64,000 nucleotides of DNA from Drosophila miranda (Eukaryota; Arthropoda; Insecta; Diptera; Drosophilidae), in contig NC_046675.1 in assembly GCF_003369915.1 (NCBI RefSeq), positions 10,354,001-10,418,000 of the forward strand. The letters are read 5' to 3'. The notes below the pieces were generated by a model. It did no database searches. It was not told the DNA's origin and was given only the letters and a program-made list of their open reading frames with translations. Positions 1-11,688 of the stretch are shown piece after piece. The translations under genes and the position numbers were made by a program. Position 1 is the first letter of the stretch; each line of letters starts with the position of its first letter.

Positions 1-2280
1 AGCCGCGTGACGTGTATCGAGCCTGCGCCAGCACTGGACGTAGTGGCTGTGGGGCATGGCGATGGCGCCATCATTGTGCTGAATCTGAAGTTCGACGAGG
101 TGCTCATGGCCTTCAAGCAGGACTGGGGCGTGGTCACCAGTCTAGCCTTCCGCACGGACGGTCCTCCTATTCTGGTGTCAGCCTGCAGAAACGGTTACAT
201 GGCCTTCTGGAATCTGGAAGAGCGCAAGCTGGCGGGCCAACTGCAGGCGCATGAGAAGGAGATCACCACTGCCATCTGCTTTCCCAGCGAGCCGGTCGTG
301 TTCACCACCTCCCCTGACAACTCCATGAAGCTCTTTGTCTTCGACATGCCCGACGGGGGCGCACGCCAGTTGCGCATTCGTGAGGGGCACACCAAGCCAC
401 CGCTTTGCATACGTTATCACGGCAGCTCCGGCGTCTCCATACTCTCCTCCGGCGAGGACAGCACCTTGCGTGTCTTTTCCACCCTCTCCGAGTCTCTAAA
501 CAAGAGTATGGGCAGGGCCTCCTACAACCCAAAGGCCACCAAGTATAAGAGTGAGTCAGAATGATCCTCCAAAGCATTAAAAGTTTCTCACGAAACAATT
601 TCCTTTTGCAGATCGCTTTCAGTTCGACAAGTTTAGCATGCCGCCGATTCTGGAGTTCACCTCGGACACGGCGCGCGAGAAGGAGTGGGACAACATAGCC
701 GCCATCCATGCGGGCATCATACAGACCACCACATGGACGTTCGACAAGAGCCGCATGGGCGAGCACCGCCTGGTGCCGAAGCAATTCCAAAACAAGAATC
801 GCGTCAACTTCCAGAGCGAGACCACGTGCATTGTCCTGACGCACTGCGGCAACTTTGTGATCATTGGATACAGCAGTGGCGACATCGAGCGCTTCAACAT
901 CCAGTCGGGACTGCATCGCGCCAGCTACGGAGCGCCGGCTCACAAGAAGGCCGTGCGCGGATTGGCCAGCGACAATCTCAATCAGTGCGTGATTTCTGGC
1001 TGCTCTGAGGGGCTGCTCAAGTTCTGGCCCTTCAAGGGAAAGGGTAATGACCCCTGCTCTCGGAAAATGATTCAATTATTTAAATAAGTTTTCTCCGCTC
1101 TGCAGTTGACAAGCCCCTGGCCATATTGCGTTTGGCAGATGGTATATCGATAATGCGACAGCACAGAGAGAGCTCGATGCTGGCCATTGGACTGGACACC
1201 TTCAAGGTGTACGTCATCGACATGCACACGCGGGTGATTGTGCGAAAGTTTGTGGGCCACACAGCCAAACTGAACGATCTAACCTTTAGTCCGGACAGCC
1301 GTTGGCTGATCACAGCGGCCATGGACTCCACAATCAAGGTGTGGGACATACCCTCCTCGTACATGATTGACCACTTCCGTGTCGAGCGGCCATGCGTCTC
1401 GCTGAGCATGTCTCCCAATGGCGACTTTCTGGCCACGGCTCACGTCAATCTCCTGGGCATCTACCTTTGGGCCAACAAGACGCTGTTCAATCAGATTTCC
1501 TTGCGTTCCATTGACCCACATGAGCCAGCCCCATATGTCGGACTGCCCACTAACGTTTGCGATGCCATGGATCTGGAGGATGGCATGAAGGAGCTGGAAA
1601 TCGATGGGGATGACGACGAACTGGGCGAGACGATCGATGCCCAATACGAGACACCAAAACAGTTGGCACCCGAGTTAATCACCTTATCGGGCCTGGCTGC
1701 CTCACGCTGGCAAAACCTTCTTGATCTGGAGCTTATTAAGCAGCGCAACAAGCCCAAGGCCCCACCCAAGGCGCCGAAGCAGGCGCCTTTCTTCCTGCCC
1801 ACTGTGTCTGGCCTAGAAATGCGCTTCGATGTGACCAATTCGGCCTCAGACAAGGACAGCTCGCGCATCTTACAAGCCTCCACACTCAACAATCTAACCA
1901 CTTTCGGCCAGTTGCTGGAGGAAACTGCCACCAGCAACGATTTCAATCCCGCCGTGACTCACATAACCCAGCTGGGTCCCTCGATGGTCGACTTTGAGAT
2001 CAAATCGCTGCATCCGGAGGCCGGCGGAACCCTTCTGGCTATGGTGCAGTTCCTCAAGCTCATCGAGTTCATGTTCGGCACAAACCTCAACTTTGAACTG
2101 GCCCAATCCTACCTGAGCGTCTTTCTTCGTTCACACGGCCTCACCCTAACGGAGTCTCCTGACCTGGTCCGAGCACTGCGCACTGTTTCGCGGGTGCAGG
2201 AGCAGGCCTGGGATAGAGTCGAGAGTAAGCTGACCTACGGAACCGGCGTGGTAGCCGCCCTACGTAACTTTGCGAACTAG
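1..2280 (+). CDS. Utp21: Utp21/WDR36-like U3 snoRNP WD40 protein (5' end outside window)
   Basis: The reading frame is open from base 1, so the N-terminus lies off the left edge. The exons seen are 1-550, 612-1043 and 1106-2280, with introns of 61 and 62 bp and GT-AG ends. They give 718 residues ending at TAG. Several WD40 blades are visible, for example the GHTAKLNDLTFSPDSRWLI stretch followed by IKVWDI around 1256-1350. From about 1660 the sequence becomes the Utp21 C-terminal domain (SGLAASRWQNLLDLE, then a PFFLPT motif after a Lys/Pro-rich linker). In this family (about 900 residues in WDR36) the protein is part of the small-subunit processome and acts with U3 snoRNA in the nucleolus in 18S rRNA processing. 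Roughly 200 N-terminal residues are missing. An AATAAA polyadenylation signal lies at 2346-2351. The family call is strong; the symbol is by orthology to yeast Utp21. Confidence 0.9.
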
Positions 2281-3516
2281 TAAATAGACTCCCCCCATAC
2301 CCCAATCCACTCGTATTTGTAGTTTTTTCATCCATTTACGCTGTAAATAAATTGAAACACAAAACGACGAAGCCTTCCTAGTTTCGTAATAGCGGACGAC
2401 ATGCTGTCTGGGCAAAATCCTACCCATGCTTCGGAAATTCTTTACAAGCAACTGCATGTTTTTAGGAAACTGTCATTCTGTAAGCCTGAATGGTAAAGGA
2501 TAAATACGTCTCACGTCATCAACTAAACATAAAGTCTCCCATAAAGCCTACCCAAACCAATTTGGACGTATGAAAGCCATCATCAAGAGGCTCATGCAGC
2601 ACTAAGACGAAGCCAGGCAGAAGCGCAAACCTCCTACGTTCCATCATCAATGCAGTTTTGTTCATCAAAAACAAGGAGACCCACGGTCCCACAGGTCACC
2701 CAAACAGACTGGGCATCAACTTCTCTGGACGTTTAACCAGACTACACCCTTTGGATCTGCCATGACGCTGTGCGGGTTTGAAACGGAATTCACCGGAACA
2801 TAATTATTATAATATACCATATTTAGTATATTTGATTAGGGGCCTGTGAATCATGCTTTGGGTGACGGTGCAGCGATAACTGAATGAGAGATAGCTGCAG
2901 CAGACTGGACGACACGACCTTTGGAAGAAAGAGTCGACTAGAACACCGGATTGAGTAGAAATTGTGTATTAATTATTTATTTGTTATATCCGTTTAAACT
3001 AACGCTTTTATTTATGCTGGAATTAAATAACTTAAACTTGTTGCTAGACGTTGTTTCTTAGATACGGTTCTAGTGGCGACTGATTTGTTGTTAGCGTTTT
3101 CAGTTTCAGTTTTGGGTTTATCGACGACAATCGTAACTCAACATAAACGTATTGAGAAGATATATTCTGGTTAGTTTTCGAACAACCACGCATTATAGCC
3201 ATAGTGCACATCTGATAAGTTTCCATTGATTTATACTTAAATATCGCTATCGTAGCTTTGCATATATCGTGGCCAGATGAAATAACTTTAGTTTCTGGAT
3301 TGGTTGGTTTCTTGTTGTGTAGTGTAGTGTAGAGTGTGGTGTTTGGAGTAGCACAATGCAACACGCAACTGGGTCTGTGTGGCTGGTCTTCGGCCATTGC
3401 AATCTATAGTTACAGTGTGGTGCTCGGGTTCTAGGTTACAATATGGGGTGGGGTACAGCGCTGGCATGCCGTATGGATTGGTTGGGCTTGGCGTACTAGT
3501 AAGTATGTATAACCGC
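2281..3516. other. Convergent 3' UTR/intergenic interval
   Basis: This interval separates two converging genes. A plus-strand AATAAA at 2346-2351 should end the Utp21 mRNA. On the minus strand AATAAA (plus TTTATT) at 2976-2981 is a likely end for Droj2, giving it a 3' UTR of about 550 nt. Between about 2370 and 2960 I see no convincing coding sequence, RNA gene or transposon. Confidence 0.6.
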
Positions 3517-4815
3517 TTAGCTTGATGTGCACTGTTGGACTCGGGGGCCATCCTGATAGCCGCCATCGTCCTCGTCATAGGCCATGCGCTGGTGTTGCTG
3601 GCGGCGCTGCTTGGGATCAAAGTCCTCCTGTTTGGGGCATCACGTAAGAAACAAATGATATCAGCAAGATTCGAAGGGAGATAACTGATTCACTTAATAT
3701 CATCTACTTACCAAAACAGTCTGCTCTGCTTCGAATGGAATGTCGACCTCTGGGGCCGGTGGCAGGCATTGCTTGAGCGTCGGTACCACAGACGGGTTGA
3801 TCACGTCAGGGAAAATCACCTCGAATTGAACGATTAGCATTCCCTTCTCCATTGGATTCTTATATATGGGCATGCCCTCCTCCGAGATGCATTTCGTCAT
3901 TTCGTGGCGAATAACTTCACCGGGCTGCGTGGCCACGACCAGATCACGGCCGTCCAGAGTCTTGACCAGGCGCTGGAAGCCGCACAACGCCTCCACCAGC
4001 TGCAGCGGCATCTTCATCATGAGATCCTGGCCGGCATGTGCAAAGAGTGAATGCTCTTTCTCGTCTAACAGTATAATGATATCACCCGGCTGAGAATCCG
4101 GTTCGTGGTCACCCTCCCCTGTGAATACGATCTTCTGACCATCCCGCATTCCCTTTTCGATGTGCACTTCCAGCACCTTGCGCTCGCGCACCGTCTTCCG
4201 ACCGTTACAGTTTTTGCAGCGATCCTTCTCCTGTATGACCTCGCCGGTGCCAGAGCACTTCCGGCACACCTGCTCGATGTGTTGCATGATGCCAGGTGCA
4301 ATCTGTTGGACGCGCGTCTCAACGCCGTTGCCCCGGCAGTTGGCGCACTTCTCGATGCTGCCCTTCTTTCCACCACGGCCCTCGCACTTGTCACAAATCA
4401 CGTTCTTCTGCAGCTGAAGCTTCCGCGTGGCGCCGTTGTACAGCTCTTCGAGCTGCACCGACATCTGGTGCACCACATCCTTGCCGCGGCGCTCGCGACG
4501 TCGTCCGCCACCGCCGCCGCCACCGAATCCGGCTCCGAAGAACTTCTCAAAGAAGTCCATGGGGTTGCGGAAGTCGCCAGAGTCGGCACCACCCTTCTTG
4601 ATAGCGGCCTCGCCGCCGTCATCGTACACCTGACGCTTGTCCACGTCGGACAGCACCTCGTAGGCTTGCGAGATGGCTTTGAACTTTTCCCCCTCATTGG
4701 GGTTCTTGTCGGGATGGTACTTGAGTGCCAGCTTCCTGTAGGCCTTCTTGAGCTCGTCGGGAGTTGCGTTCGGCTTCACGCCCAGCAAATCGTAGTATCC
4801 GGTTTCCTTGACCAT
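3517..4815 (-). CDS. Droj2: Type I Hsp40 co-chaperone (DnaJ-like-2, DNAJA1 type)
   Basis: There are two coding exons on the minus strand, 4815-3712 and 3627-3517, separated by an 84 bp intron (donor GTAAGT, acceptor CAG). They give 404 residues, the usual length of DNAJA1/A4 proteins. Domains in order: a J domain at residues 5-70 with the HPD tripeptide at 34-36; a Gly/Phe linker with a glycine run near residue 100; four zinc-binding CxxCxGx[GK] repeats ([32 protein letters not shown]); then the substrate-binding C-terminal domains. The second exon supplies the acidic tail and ends in Cys-Thr-Ser-Ser, a CaaX-type prenylation box as in DNAJA1. In this family the J domain stimulates Hsp70 ATPase and delivers unfolded clients in the cytosol. 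The start ATG is at 4815. A short 5' UTR intron (4844-4892) is likely upstream. Confidence 0.95.
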
Positions 4816-5160
4816 CTTGTATTAATATATTGAACCTGTATAACTGAAAGCAGAAATGAAGTATTACTATAGAGTTCTACGATTCCCTTTACCTCGGGCG
4901 GTGCGATGCTTTTATGTCTCTGGGATGAGTGTGTGCATATGTGCTGCTTCCGGAAGGCCCGGTTCAAGGTTAACGCCGAGCAGTAGTACGCGAAAATTGC
5001 GACGCAGTCCACGTTTTCTAGAAGTTTTTCTATTTCAATATGCCGTCGGTGACCGATGAGCAGCTGACGCCGCTACCTTGCGTCCCTGCCCTTCTGCCCT
5101 ATCAACGACGACACGGGCGCACACACGCATACACACACCAGAGTTTCTAGAAAATTTCGT
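4816..5160 (-). promoter_or_regulatory. Droj2 5' UTR and promoter with two heat-shock-element-like sites
   Basis: Reading the minus strand, a TTTCAG acceptor at about 4844 lies 28 nt before the Droj2 ATG. A GAG/GTAAAG donor at 4892 suggests a 49 bp 5' UTR intron. Further upstream are two copies of a TTCTAGAA core with a third partial arm, at 5016-5028 and 5145-5157 (TTCnnGAAnnTTT; a perfect element would end in TTC). Two such cores within 130 bp, upstream of an Hsp40 gene, fit HSF binding. The transcription start was not located exactly; I infer it is near 4990-5000. Confidence 0.45.
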
Positions 5161-6175
5161 CAGCGTTTGGCAGCCCTGGTCACCGCGCCGTTGCGAACGG
5201 CGACCGCAAAGAAAGAGCACGATAATGAAAGAAAAAAAAAATCACCCAGCACTTGGACAAAGTGAAAAGCAGAATAAAGGGCAATGCAGAAACTACTTTT
5301 TTGAATTTTCAATTGATTGCCTTTCTGTTTTTTGAAAACCATGCCAATAAATGTTCGCTAAATAAAGTTAAGTACATGAACATACACACACACACCCATT
5401 GGCCTTTGTGTGTGTGCTAGGTACAAACATGTGCCGCGCAAGACGCTGCGTCAGAATAATTTGCACGAACATGACGGAGGGACATGGGAGAGCGAAAAGA
5501 ACAAGTTCAATCGATTTTTACAAAAGAATGTGTAAATTGTAATTTTCGTAGCCCATCTCGCTGGCTGGCGAAAAATTAATTATCGCTGATTACTTAACAA
5601 AAGCGGAAGGCAAGAGAAGTCCACCAAATACACACACAATGGGAATGCAAAACGAAATCTGCCAGATTAGACCAACGGAATTATTTGGGGAATCGCCACT
5701 TACCTTTAAAATTAATTGCTGCCGTATATTCGAGTGTCTAGCAAAACTAACTTTTGCTATTAACAATTACACTTTTTACAATAATTTATAAAACTGACTA
5801 CTTTTTCCGTGCTCGCCACGCTTGGAAAGAAAATTCATCGAGAAACGAGCTTAGCCTACTTAAGCCCCCTCTATTTAAACAGTCGGCGGAAAATGTTACC
5901 CTCTGGGTCAACAATAGGTTAATTGTTCTCGGTCAAGGATTGGAAACCATATTCCTCGATGTTGATATTCGATTTGATATTACTAACTAGATATGACTTC
6001 CATAACAGAATATATAATTTTGTCCGATTGATAGATCAATTTTCTAAAAGATATGTTTATTTTAATTACTCCTTATTGCATTTATTCTGAAATAAGGTTT
6101 AAATAAAAAAGGTCAAAGCATAAAACGTAAGCGTGTAGAAGACACCTTGTCGGAGCCAATAACCTTTTCGACGGC
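5161..6175. other. Non-coding interval between divergent Droj2 and mRpS21
   Basis: I find no supported gene here. The stretch holds a short CA microsatellite (about 5383-5396) and AT-rich sequence. Open frames such as 5754-5990 have no family resemblance and lack plausible starts or splice context. Confidence 0.5.
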
Positions 6176-6183
6176 TATCGATA
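6176..6183 (+). promoter_or_regulatory. DRE element (TATCGATA) upstream of mRpS21
   Basis: There is a perfect palindromic TATCGATA, the DREF-binding core element typical of housekeeping fly promoters. A related TATCGAC follows at 6185, and TATCGATT lies at 6380-6387, closer to the gene. Which of them marks the start site of mRpS21 cannot be told from sequence. Confidence 0.55.
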
Positions 6184-6483
6184 CTATCGACTGGATAGTC
6201 GCTACAGATCCGCGCCAAGCTGTACCATATCAATATCTTATTAGCTGGTATAATTGTAGGATTACTAAATATTTAAATTATTATCAAATTTTTTTGTTTA
6301 AGAACAATAATGATATTATGTTGAACTGTAGCATCTCTAAGATGGTTCCAAATGAATCAATTGAATTAAATGAACCAACTATCGATTTTTCTTGCGAAAA
6401 CAATCGAACTACTGCCGCCTGGTTACTTAATAAATATTTATTTTGTTTATTGAAAATTGAAATATAAGTTGAAATCGGACAAC

Positions 6484-6816
6484 ATGAGGCACGTCCAGTT
6501 CCTGGCCCGCACTGTGCTAGTGCAAAATAACAATGTGGAAGAGGCCTGCCGCATGCTCAACCGCGTGCTGGGAAAGGAAGAGATTCTTGATCAATTTCGC
6601 CGCACGCGTTTCTATGAGAAGCCCTACCAGGTGGGTGGACGGCCTGTTCCTCCGTATTCATATCTAAACAATACGTTAATTCTGATTGATCTCTTTTAGG
6701 TGCGTCGCCGTGTGAACTTTGAGAAGTGCAAAGCCATCTACAATGAAGACATGAACCGCAAAATACAGTTTGTGCTCCGCAAGAACCGTGTTGAACCTTT
6801 CCCCGGCTGCAGTTAG
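6484..6816 (+). CDS. mRpS21: Mitochondrial small-subunit ribosomal protein bS21m
   Basis: Two exons (6484-6630 and 6700-6816, with a 69 bp intron) give 87 residues. The protein is basic and matches the bS21 family along its whole length. It starts MRHVQFLARTVLVQNN, has the helix with NNVEEACRMLNRVLGKEE, then FRRTRFYEKPYQ joined to VRRRVNFEKCKAIYNEDM across the intron, and ends in FPGCS. bS21m sits on the small subunit of the mitochondrial ribosome near the mRNA exit side. The product is nuclear-encoded and imported. The ATG at 6484 is the first in frame and gives the family's usual length. An AATAAA signal at 6848-6853 lies 32 bp after the stop. A DRE about 300 bp upstream fits a constitutive housekeeping promoter. 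Confidence 0.95.
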
Positions 6817-8486
6817 TTTCCTAGGCTCATCGTAGTGTTCTTAATGTAATAAATCTAAGAAAACTTGTTGGTAAATGGAATATGTTTACATTGATTAGAA
6901 CATGTGGGATCTCCAATAGCAGTGAGCCAGTGAGAAATCCATCCTTCTTTATTTCAGTAAATCCATATATGTAGCTTAAAAAATGAGGGACATGCTTCTG
7001 TAGAAACATTAAGATGGACATGGTTGAACTGAATTGTCATCTTGATTAAGAAAATATACTTGTCGGAGATGCGTTACAAACATCTGAACAGTTAAATATT
7101 ACTCTGCTGATGGTTACCCGGTAAGGGTACGGGTATTCAAACAATTAGATTAAATCAGCGCCTCTTATGGCACAGTTTTCTTTTAAACGCTTATGAAATT
7201 CTGTGGGAGCACGACTAAATGATTTTTTGGTTGTTTGGGGTCACACAAACTTCATAAATGCTTTAATGGTGGCTACTAAATATGATTCTTTGTTTAGAAT
7301 TTTTTTTATTCGATTTTGGCGTACTATGCTGATTACATGGATAGTGGCTACGTGGGGCGAAACACATTTGTCGCAATGAAAGAGAAAAAGACACTTGACA
7401 ACTTTGGTCCCTAAAAGAGCGTCATGAGGCCTCACCCTAGTTTCTTATACCTTGTCGGACCCACAGTACTAACGGTACTGATAGGTTTATACATTTTCTC
7501 CCTTCGAACGCATCGGACGTGTTTTTTTGTCTTAAATCTGAGAGGTAAAAATTATATTGGCTTGAAGATGTTTTGTCGATTGCCAATTATTTTTAAATTT
7601 TGCAAATCAAAGATATGTAGCATACTTTTCAGAAATATTATAGAAAGAACTTATTTGTTCGATAAAGTGCGTTGCGGCCCAATCGAGCGGGTTCTTGTTT
7701 TTACATGTGTTTGTACATGTGTGTTTGTGTTATTGTATGTGTGTGTGGTGCAATTGCAGCAGCGCTGCAAACACTTGCCTCTGTCTCTGATGGCTCTTTT
7801 ATAGCGCCCACAACTGGGATTCCAAAACGTGCTCAAGTGTTCCTCCAATGACATCGATAATTCGCTTATGCGGCCAATTTACCCAATTCACGCAAAAGAA
7901 AAGCTTTCTCTGTGGTGTGTGTGAGTCCGATGGGACTATGGCGCAGTGGGAGCGAAAGTTGGCATGTTTGGTTCTTTGCTGTTCTCCGTCTTCCCGCCCC
8001 GCTTCTTTAAATACCCGGTACTCGTAGGAACAAGGTATATGCGTTCGTCAGATGTAACAAGAGGAGGGAGGGCCCCTGACATAGTAACTTAAAAAGGCTA
8101 TTCTTAATCAGCTTTAATAGTCGTTTGAATTTTGAAATTTAGCCCTCCGTTAAGTGGAAACAATCTTCAGCAAATCTTTTTCGGAAAAGGGAAGGCTTGT
8201 GCCTGTTGAATTCTAAATGGCTCCGACCAGTGCACACGCTATAAATCTGAATAGGGAGTATCTTTTAGTCGATTACTGCGTTCTTACTGGCTTTTTTACT
8301 GCTTTACTTTGGCTGTTGTGCTGTTTTATCGATTTCTTGTGTTATTTTTAGCGTGATTTGGATATGTGCATGTGTGTGTGTGTCCGCTGTATTGTGTGTT
8401 TCCTTTTGGGGCCGGGCCGTTACATCTTCGTGGATGTTAGTGTTGGTGTGCGCCTAATCGAGCCCTCGCTGGTAATCGAATAAATT
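6817..8486. other. Intergenic interval, no gene recognised
   Basis: After the mRpS21 polyadenylation signal the stretch is AT-rich with no convincing exon. A GT microsatellite lies at about 8367-8382. One degraded transposon-like piece near 8008-8072 is listed separately. The open frame at 7424-7804 is low complexity at its C-terminal end (GT-rich DNA read as Val/Cys) and is not supported. Confidence 0.5.
8008..8072 (+). mobile_element. Degraded INE-1/DINE-1-like fragment
   Basis: The segment AATACCCGGTACTCGTAGGA followed by AAGGTATA, ATTCG-like and GTAACA-nn-AGGAGG blocks keeps the order of the well-known fly repeat block (TACCCGTTACTCGTAGAG, GGGTATACTAG, GTAACAGG). I attribute that block from memory to INE-1/DINE-1 Helitron-like elements. 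Only about 65 bp are recognisable; no ends or coding sequence remain. Confidence 0.4.
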
Positions 8487-10845
8487 ATGTCTAATGCGAC
8501 TTTCAGATCTGGAATCCGCGGCATGTTTTCAAGCAACTTGGTGGCCATCTTCCTGCTGGCGTGCGTCGGCTTAGCGCAGGCCTACCCGGCCCTGCTGCCC
8601 TATATCTACAGTGAGACACGAGCCGCTGCACCGTAGTGGACCCAGTGCTAATCCAGGTCCCTCCCACAGATCCATCGCACGAAGTTCATGCCGTTAAGCG
8701 CAACGATGCGGTCTTCCCCCAAATAGAGGACGATGTCGGCGAGCTGGACCAGCTGCGGAAGGAGCAGGTGGGTGTGAGCAAGCGGCAGCATGACGGTAGC
8801 ACCGCCCGCACCAGCACTACTACCAAGGAGAGCGTGGAGGAGGGTGCCGCCGCCCCCGAGCCCCATCAAAGTGCTAACGTGAACATCCTGCCGGATTTGG
8901 AGCGGCAACTGGAGGTGGCTACGCCGCTGATATCGACTACAACCACCACCAGTACCTCTGCCACGACCACGACGGCCACGTCAAAGGAGGAGAGCGAACG
9001 CTCACAGTTGGAGGAGCCGAAGACAGCCATCAAGACGGTGGTCGAGCCGACGGTTCATGCCAAGGTAAGCCCCATCCCAGCCCCAGCCCTCCTCCCAGTC
9101 GGTAGTGTGGCTTGCCTGCTCTCTCTCTCTCACGCCTTGTAAACACCAAATGTGTCTTTTGAAAATCCAAGTGTATATCCACGAAACCACCCAAAAACCA
9201 ACAGGCATTTTACGGTGCAGCTCGTCTAGCCTTCGGCCAGAATCCGGAGGTGTTGCCAACATCCTCAACCACGTCCACAAGCACCACAACAACAACCACA
9301 ACGGCAGCACCACCTGAGGAACCAAAGCCCGAGCCCGAGCCCGAATCTGAGCCCCAAGCAGCAGCCGAATCTCAACCTGAACCTGAACCTGATCACGAAC
9401 CCGAATCCGAGTCTGGAGGGGATGCGGCCGTGCCAGCTAATATCGAAGCAGCTGCAGCGGAAACAGAACTGACCGCCCTGACACCTCCCAAGGTGGCAGG
9501 ACCCCACAGCCACGACCACGACGTCAACAAGGAGACCATTGGGGACATCATCTTTGATGTGGTGTCATGGAACCCGGAACGGAGGTCTAGCGCGCCGAAG
9601 ATAACGGCCAAGGTTTTTATGACAAATCACCGATAACCGATATCCGATCACAGACCATTGACCATTGATTGGCAATAAATTGGCAGATTTCAGCGAAAAT
9701 TTAACCTCAATCCAGTCATTTTTGTAGCTTCACCTTGTTCGCTCTCTTGCTAATCGAATCTCTTTGCTAATCTGTTTTCCAGACGGTCCAGGGGCTACTG
9801 CACAGTCCTAATGGACAGTACTCCTCATTCGACATGGCTCAGTATATATTTTGGACTGGCGACGAGACGGCTGTAGTCAAGGCAGTGGAGGAACTAGTCA
9901 GTGGCAGAGTGGTTGGTTATCACCCATCTTCTCCGTAGCCGTCCGATCCTCAAGTTTATCTTTCTATCCCCCAGATCACCAGAGAGAATGCTCTCAAGTT
10001 CTTGCAGGATATTCGTCTGGGCATTGAGTTCCTGCAGCGATCCTATGCCAACCGCATTTTCCCCGAGGAGGTCCGTCAGAACCAGCTGAAGCGCCATAGT
10101 CCCCCCAGCCCCACGACATCAACAACATCCACAACAACAACAGCTACCAGTACCACGAGTACAACTACGGAGAAACCCTTCCCGGATGTGCATGCTGCGA
10201 AGGGGATTGCGCCGCAGGCAGGAGCCGTGCCAGTGAAAACCTTTGATAGCTTCAACTTCTGGAACAAGCTGAAGGATATGGATAATGAGGCGCAACAAGG
10301 TGGGAATTAACCAGACATATTAGTCATATGTAGATTCCTCAACGTTATACCATTTTCTTAGACCTAACCGACTATGACGAGGGTCGGGCCAAGATAGTTG
10401 AGTACCTGTACAACGAGTACTCCCTGGAGGAGATCCTCTACAAGCTGGCAAAGGTAGCAACAAGAAATAGCATAGCCTAGCTCTGTGTGCTCTCTTAAAC
10501 GATTGATTGTCTTCCTGATTAGGTGATGTTCGCCCAGTCCCTGGCCCATGGATCCGATGAGGCACAAATGGAGTTGCAGAAGCTAACCGAGTTCCTGGAG
10601 CACGAGGGCACCCTAGGCGTTATACCCGTTGATTTGCAGAAAAAAGTATTACGTAAGTCCATCTATCACCCAAGACGATCCCGACTCTCTCTCAACTAAT
10701 GAATCTCTCAATTAAATCCGTTTCAGGAGTGCTGCTTAGCGCCTTGTCAGACACGTTGACCGAGCATCCAGAACTGCTGCCGGCAGCACGGGTCAACCTG
10801 GCCAATCCATTTTACAGGCTTCCAATGCATACTCCCAGCCAGTAG
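8487..10845 (+). CDS. Uncharacterised secreted Thr/Glu-rich insect protein
   Basis: Eight exons are supported: 8487-8610, 8670-9064, 9205-9612, 9783-9896, 9975-10299, 10362-10453, 10523-10652 and 10727-10845. All junctions keep frame and give 568 residues. The N-terminus has a signal peptide (hydrophobic NLVAIFLLACVGLAQA). An in-frame ATG at 8523 would place that peptide right at the N-terminus, so either start is possible. Then come a dibasic-containing acidic segment, Thr runs (near 8935-8980, 9260-9310 and 10110-10170) that look mucin-like and O-glycosylated, and a Pro-Glu repeat. A well-structured region follows (FDMAQYIFWTGDETAVVKAVEELI, then helices LKFLQDIRLGIEFLQRSYANRIFPEEVR), and a helical C-terminus. 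No transmembrane segment follows the signal peptide, so export to lumen or matrix is inferred. Two donors are weak (AAG/GTTTTT at 9613, CTA/GTCAGT at 9897). I do not recognise the family. Confidence 0.78.
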
Positions 10846-11688
10846 AGCGCGGCGTAGCGCAGCGCTTTAGCAAAAGTTATCAGAATAATATAAATCTATC
10901 TATATATAAATATATATATATAAATGTATACATGCATAATCCACATCAGCTACCAGATATCAGCTATCGACATTTAACAAACAGATTTGAAGATGCTCTC
11001 TCTCGGAATTGCCTAGGACTCTTTCATTAGACTTAGCCCTATGTTTTTTATTGTGAGTACTCGAAATTACCCGGTCGATTGGCACTTCCAAGTTGATTTA
11101 TGGATATGTTTTTATCCTATGTGTAATATAGCAAAAGATTCGCGTGATATTTTTGTTGTCAGGCAGAGGACGAGACAGAGAAACCCCCTTAAGTACACGG
11201 TATTTTTAGGAACCATAGCAAAATTAATTACTGAAACCCTCAACAGATGGAGACTTGCGCTTCTTTGAGCTTTTAACATGAATCCAACACAGAAAGTAGA
11301 ATATTTACTGCGTAGTAAATGGTACACTTGCTTGTATTTGATATGAGTTAGTTAGGAACAATGCGGTCGAGGTCGCAGGAGCAGAGTATCTTTGGTAACG
11401 AAGCAGGAAAGGGCTCTGAGTCCGCATATATCAGTAGCGAATATACACACATAGCTGCTCCCTACACAGCAGCAGAATCAGCAGCAGCAGACACAATAAT
11501 AACACCTATTATACGTTCTCCCCGCAGTAATTGAGCTATTGTGCATTATTAATGAATTGGTTAACCGATTGATTGTTTGTGAGTTACATATACGATATGC
11601 AAATAAGAACTAGAACCTGTATCAAGAAATATCGATTATACACTAAAATACATATATATATATATATAAAACATGCGTGCGATCTAGT
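10846..11688. other. Intergenic interval with AT microsatellites
   Basis: The interval lies between two converging genes. It contains TA-rich tracts at about 10900-10930 and 11650-11670, and a CAG/CAA-rich patch near 11465-11495. No exon is supported. Confidence 0.5.

Noticed and set aside
302-1075. 257-codon open frame on the minus strand
   Set aside because: It is antisense to the Utp21 exons and crosses both their introns; composition is that of a reverse-strand shadow.
2500-2760. Possible ribosomal-protein-like or transposon remnant with Lys/Arg-rich frames
   Set aside because: Basic translations such as KAIIKRLMQH appear, but the frames are very short and I could match none to a known family.
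4105-4833. 242-codon plus-strand open frame
   Set aside because: It lies entirely opposite the Droj2 coding exon and shows typical shadow composition (Leu, Ala, His-rich).
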